Source: an uncultured Porphyromonadaceae bacterium (GTDB lineage Bacteria; Bacteroidota; Bacteroidia; Bacteroidales; Muribaculaceae). Taken from it: 7,300 nt of DNA. The stretch covers positions 1-7,300 of the forward strand of contig CAMWXO010000071.1 of the NCBI GenBank assembly GCA_947178245.1, in the 5' to 3' direction. This document shows positions 7,179 to 7,300 of this stretch, piece by piece. A program made the translations under genes and the position numbers. Each line of letters opens with the position of its first letter. The stretch's first letter is position 1. The notes beneath the pieces were generated by a model. The model made no database searches. It was not told the origin of the DNA and saw nothing but the letters and a program-made list of their open reading frames with translations.

Positions 7179-7300
7179 ATGTTTGACTTTAGTATAATCA
7201 CAAACTGGTTTAACGACCTGCTGATGGGCTTTCTCCCCCAGTGGGCCACCGTGCTTGTGGAGTGTGTGGTGATCGGGGTGCTGATACTTCTCACCTACAC
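7179..7300 (+). CDS. nuoH: NADH-quinone oxidoreductase (complex I) subunit H, N-terminal fragment cut by the window end
   Basis: An ATG at 7179, 17 bases after the nuoCD stop and behind a purine-rich stretch, opens a frame that runs 40 codons to the window edge. It begins MFDFSIITNWFNDLL, and from about residue 22 a hydrophobic segment (ATVLVECVVIGVLILLTY) forms the first membrane helix. This start and its place after nuoCD fit NuoH (ND1 homologue), the membrane subunit that forms much of the quinone chamber. The diagnostic inner motifs of NuoH lie beyond the window, so the call rests on context plus the N-terminal pattern. If correct, nuoE, nuoF and nuoG are missing from their usual place between CD and H. 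Confidence 0.85.
   Translation, partial: MFDFSIITNWFNDLLMGFLPQWATVLVECVVIGVLILLTY

Overview
The window looks like a chromosomal segment of a Bacteroidales bacterium. Three signs support this. The one visible promoter has the Bacteroidota form (TATCTTTG as the -7 element, about 19 bases below a T-rich -33 box). Most starts lack a Shine-Dalgarno sequence and sit behind A/T-rich leaders. The respiratory genes run nuoA-nuoB-nuoCD-nuoH with nothing between CD and H. The coding DNA is fairly G+C-rich by eye (about half), which would suit a Muribaculaceae-like or Barnesiella-like lineage better than classical Bacteroides, but the family cannot be fixed from this window.

Layout, all on the + strand. 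Bases 2-4324 hold the 3' part of a very large gene for a bacterial alpha-2-macroglobulin-like (MG2/A2M) secreted or surface protein; its start lies outside the window. It ends at a strong intrinsic terminator (4340-4380). The 191-base gap 4325-4515 then carries the promoter and about 70 bases of untranslated leader for the next operon, including an 11-bp tandem repeat. From 4516 to the window end runs the start of a complex I operon: nuoA (4516-4887), nuoB (4878-5495, overlapping nuoA by 10 bases), a fused nuoCD (5533-7161), and the first 40 codons of nuoH (from 7179).

Function. The A2M-like protein belongs to an envelope family thought to trap or sense proteases; this copy appears to lack the CxEQ thioester. 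NuoA and NuoH are membrane subunits at the quinone end of complex I. NuoB carries the terminal N2 iron-sulfur cluster, and the NuoCD fusion supplies the peripheral-arm quinone-site scaffold. Because nuoH follows nuoCD directly, the NADH-oxidising module genes nuoE, nuoF and nuoG are not in their classical place. This fits the short complex I known from Bacteroides, whose electron donor is not the usual NuoEFG NADH module. The terminator and separate promoter indicate that the two transcription units are independent.

I saw no tRNA, rRNA, insertion sequence, CRISPR array or phage-like gene. Most of the window is ordinary core-genome content. The most interesting points are the missing thioester, the tandem repeat at the start of the nuo transcript, and an 11-codon mini-ORF bridging nuoB and nuoCD.
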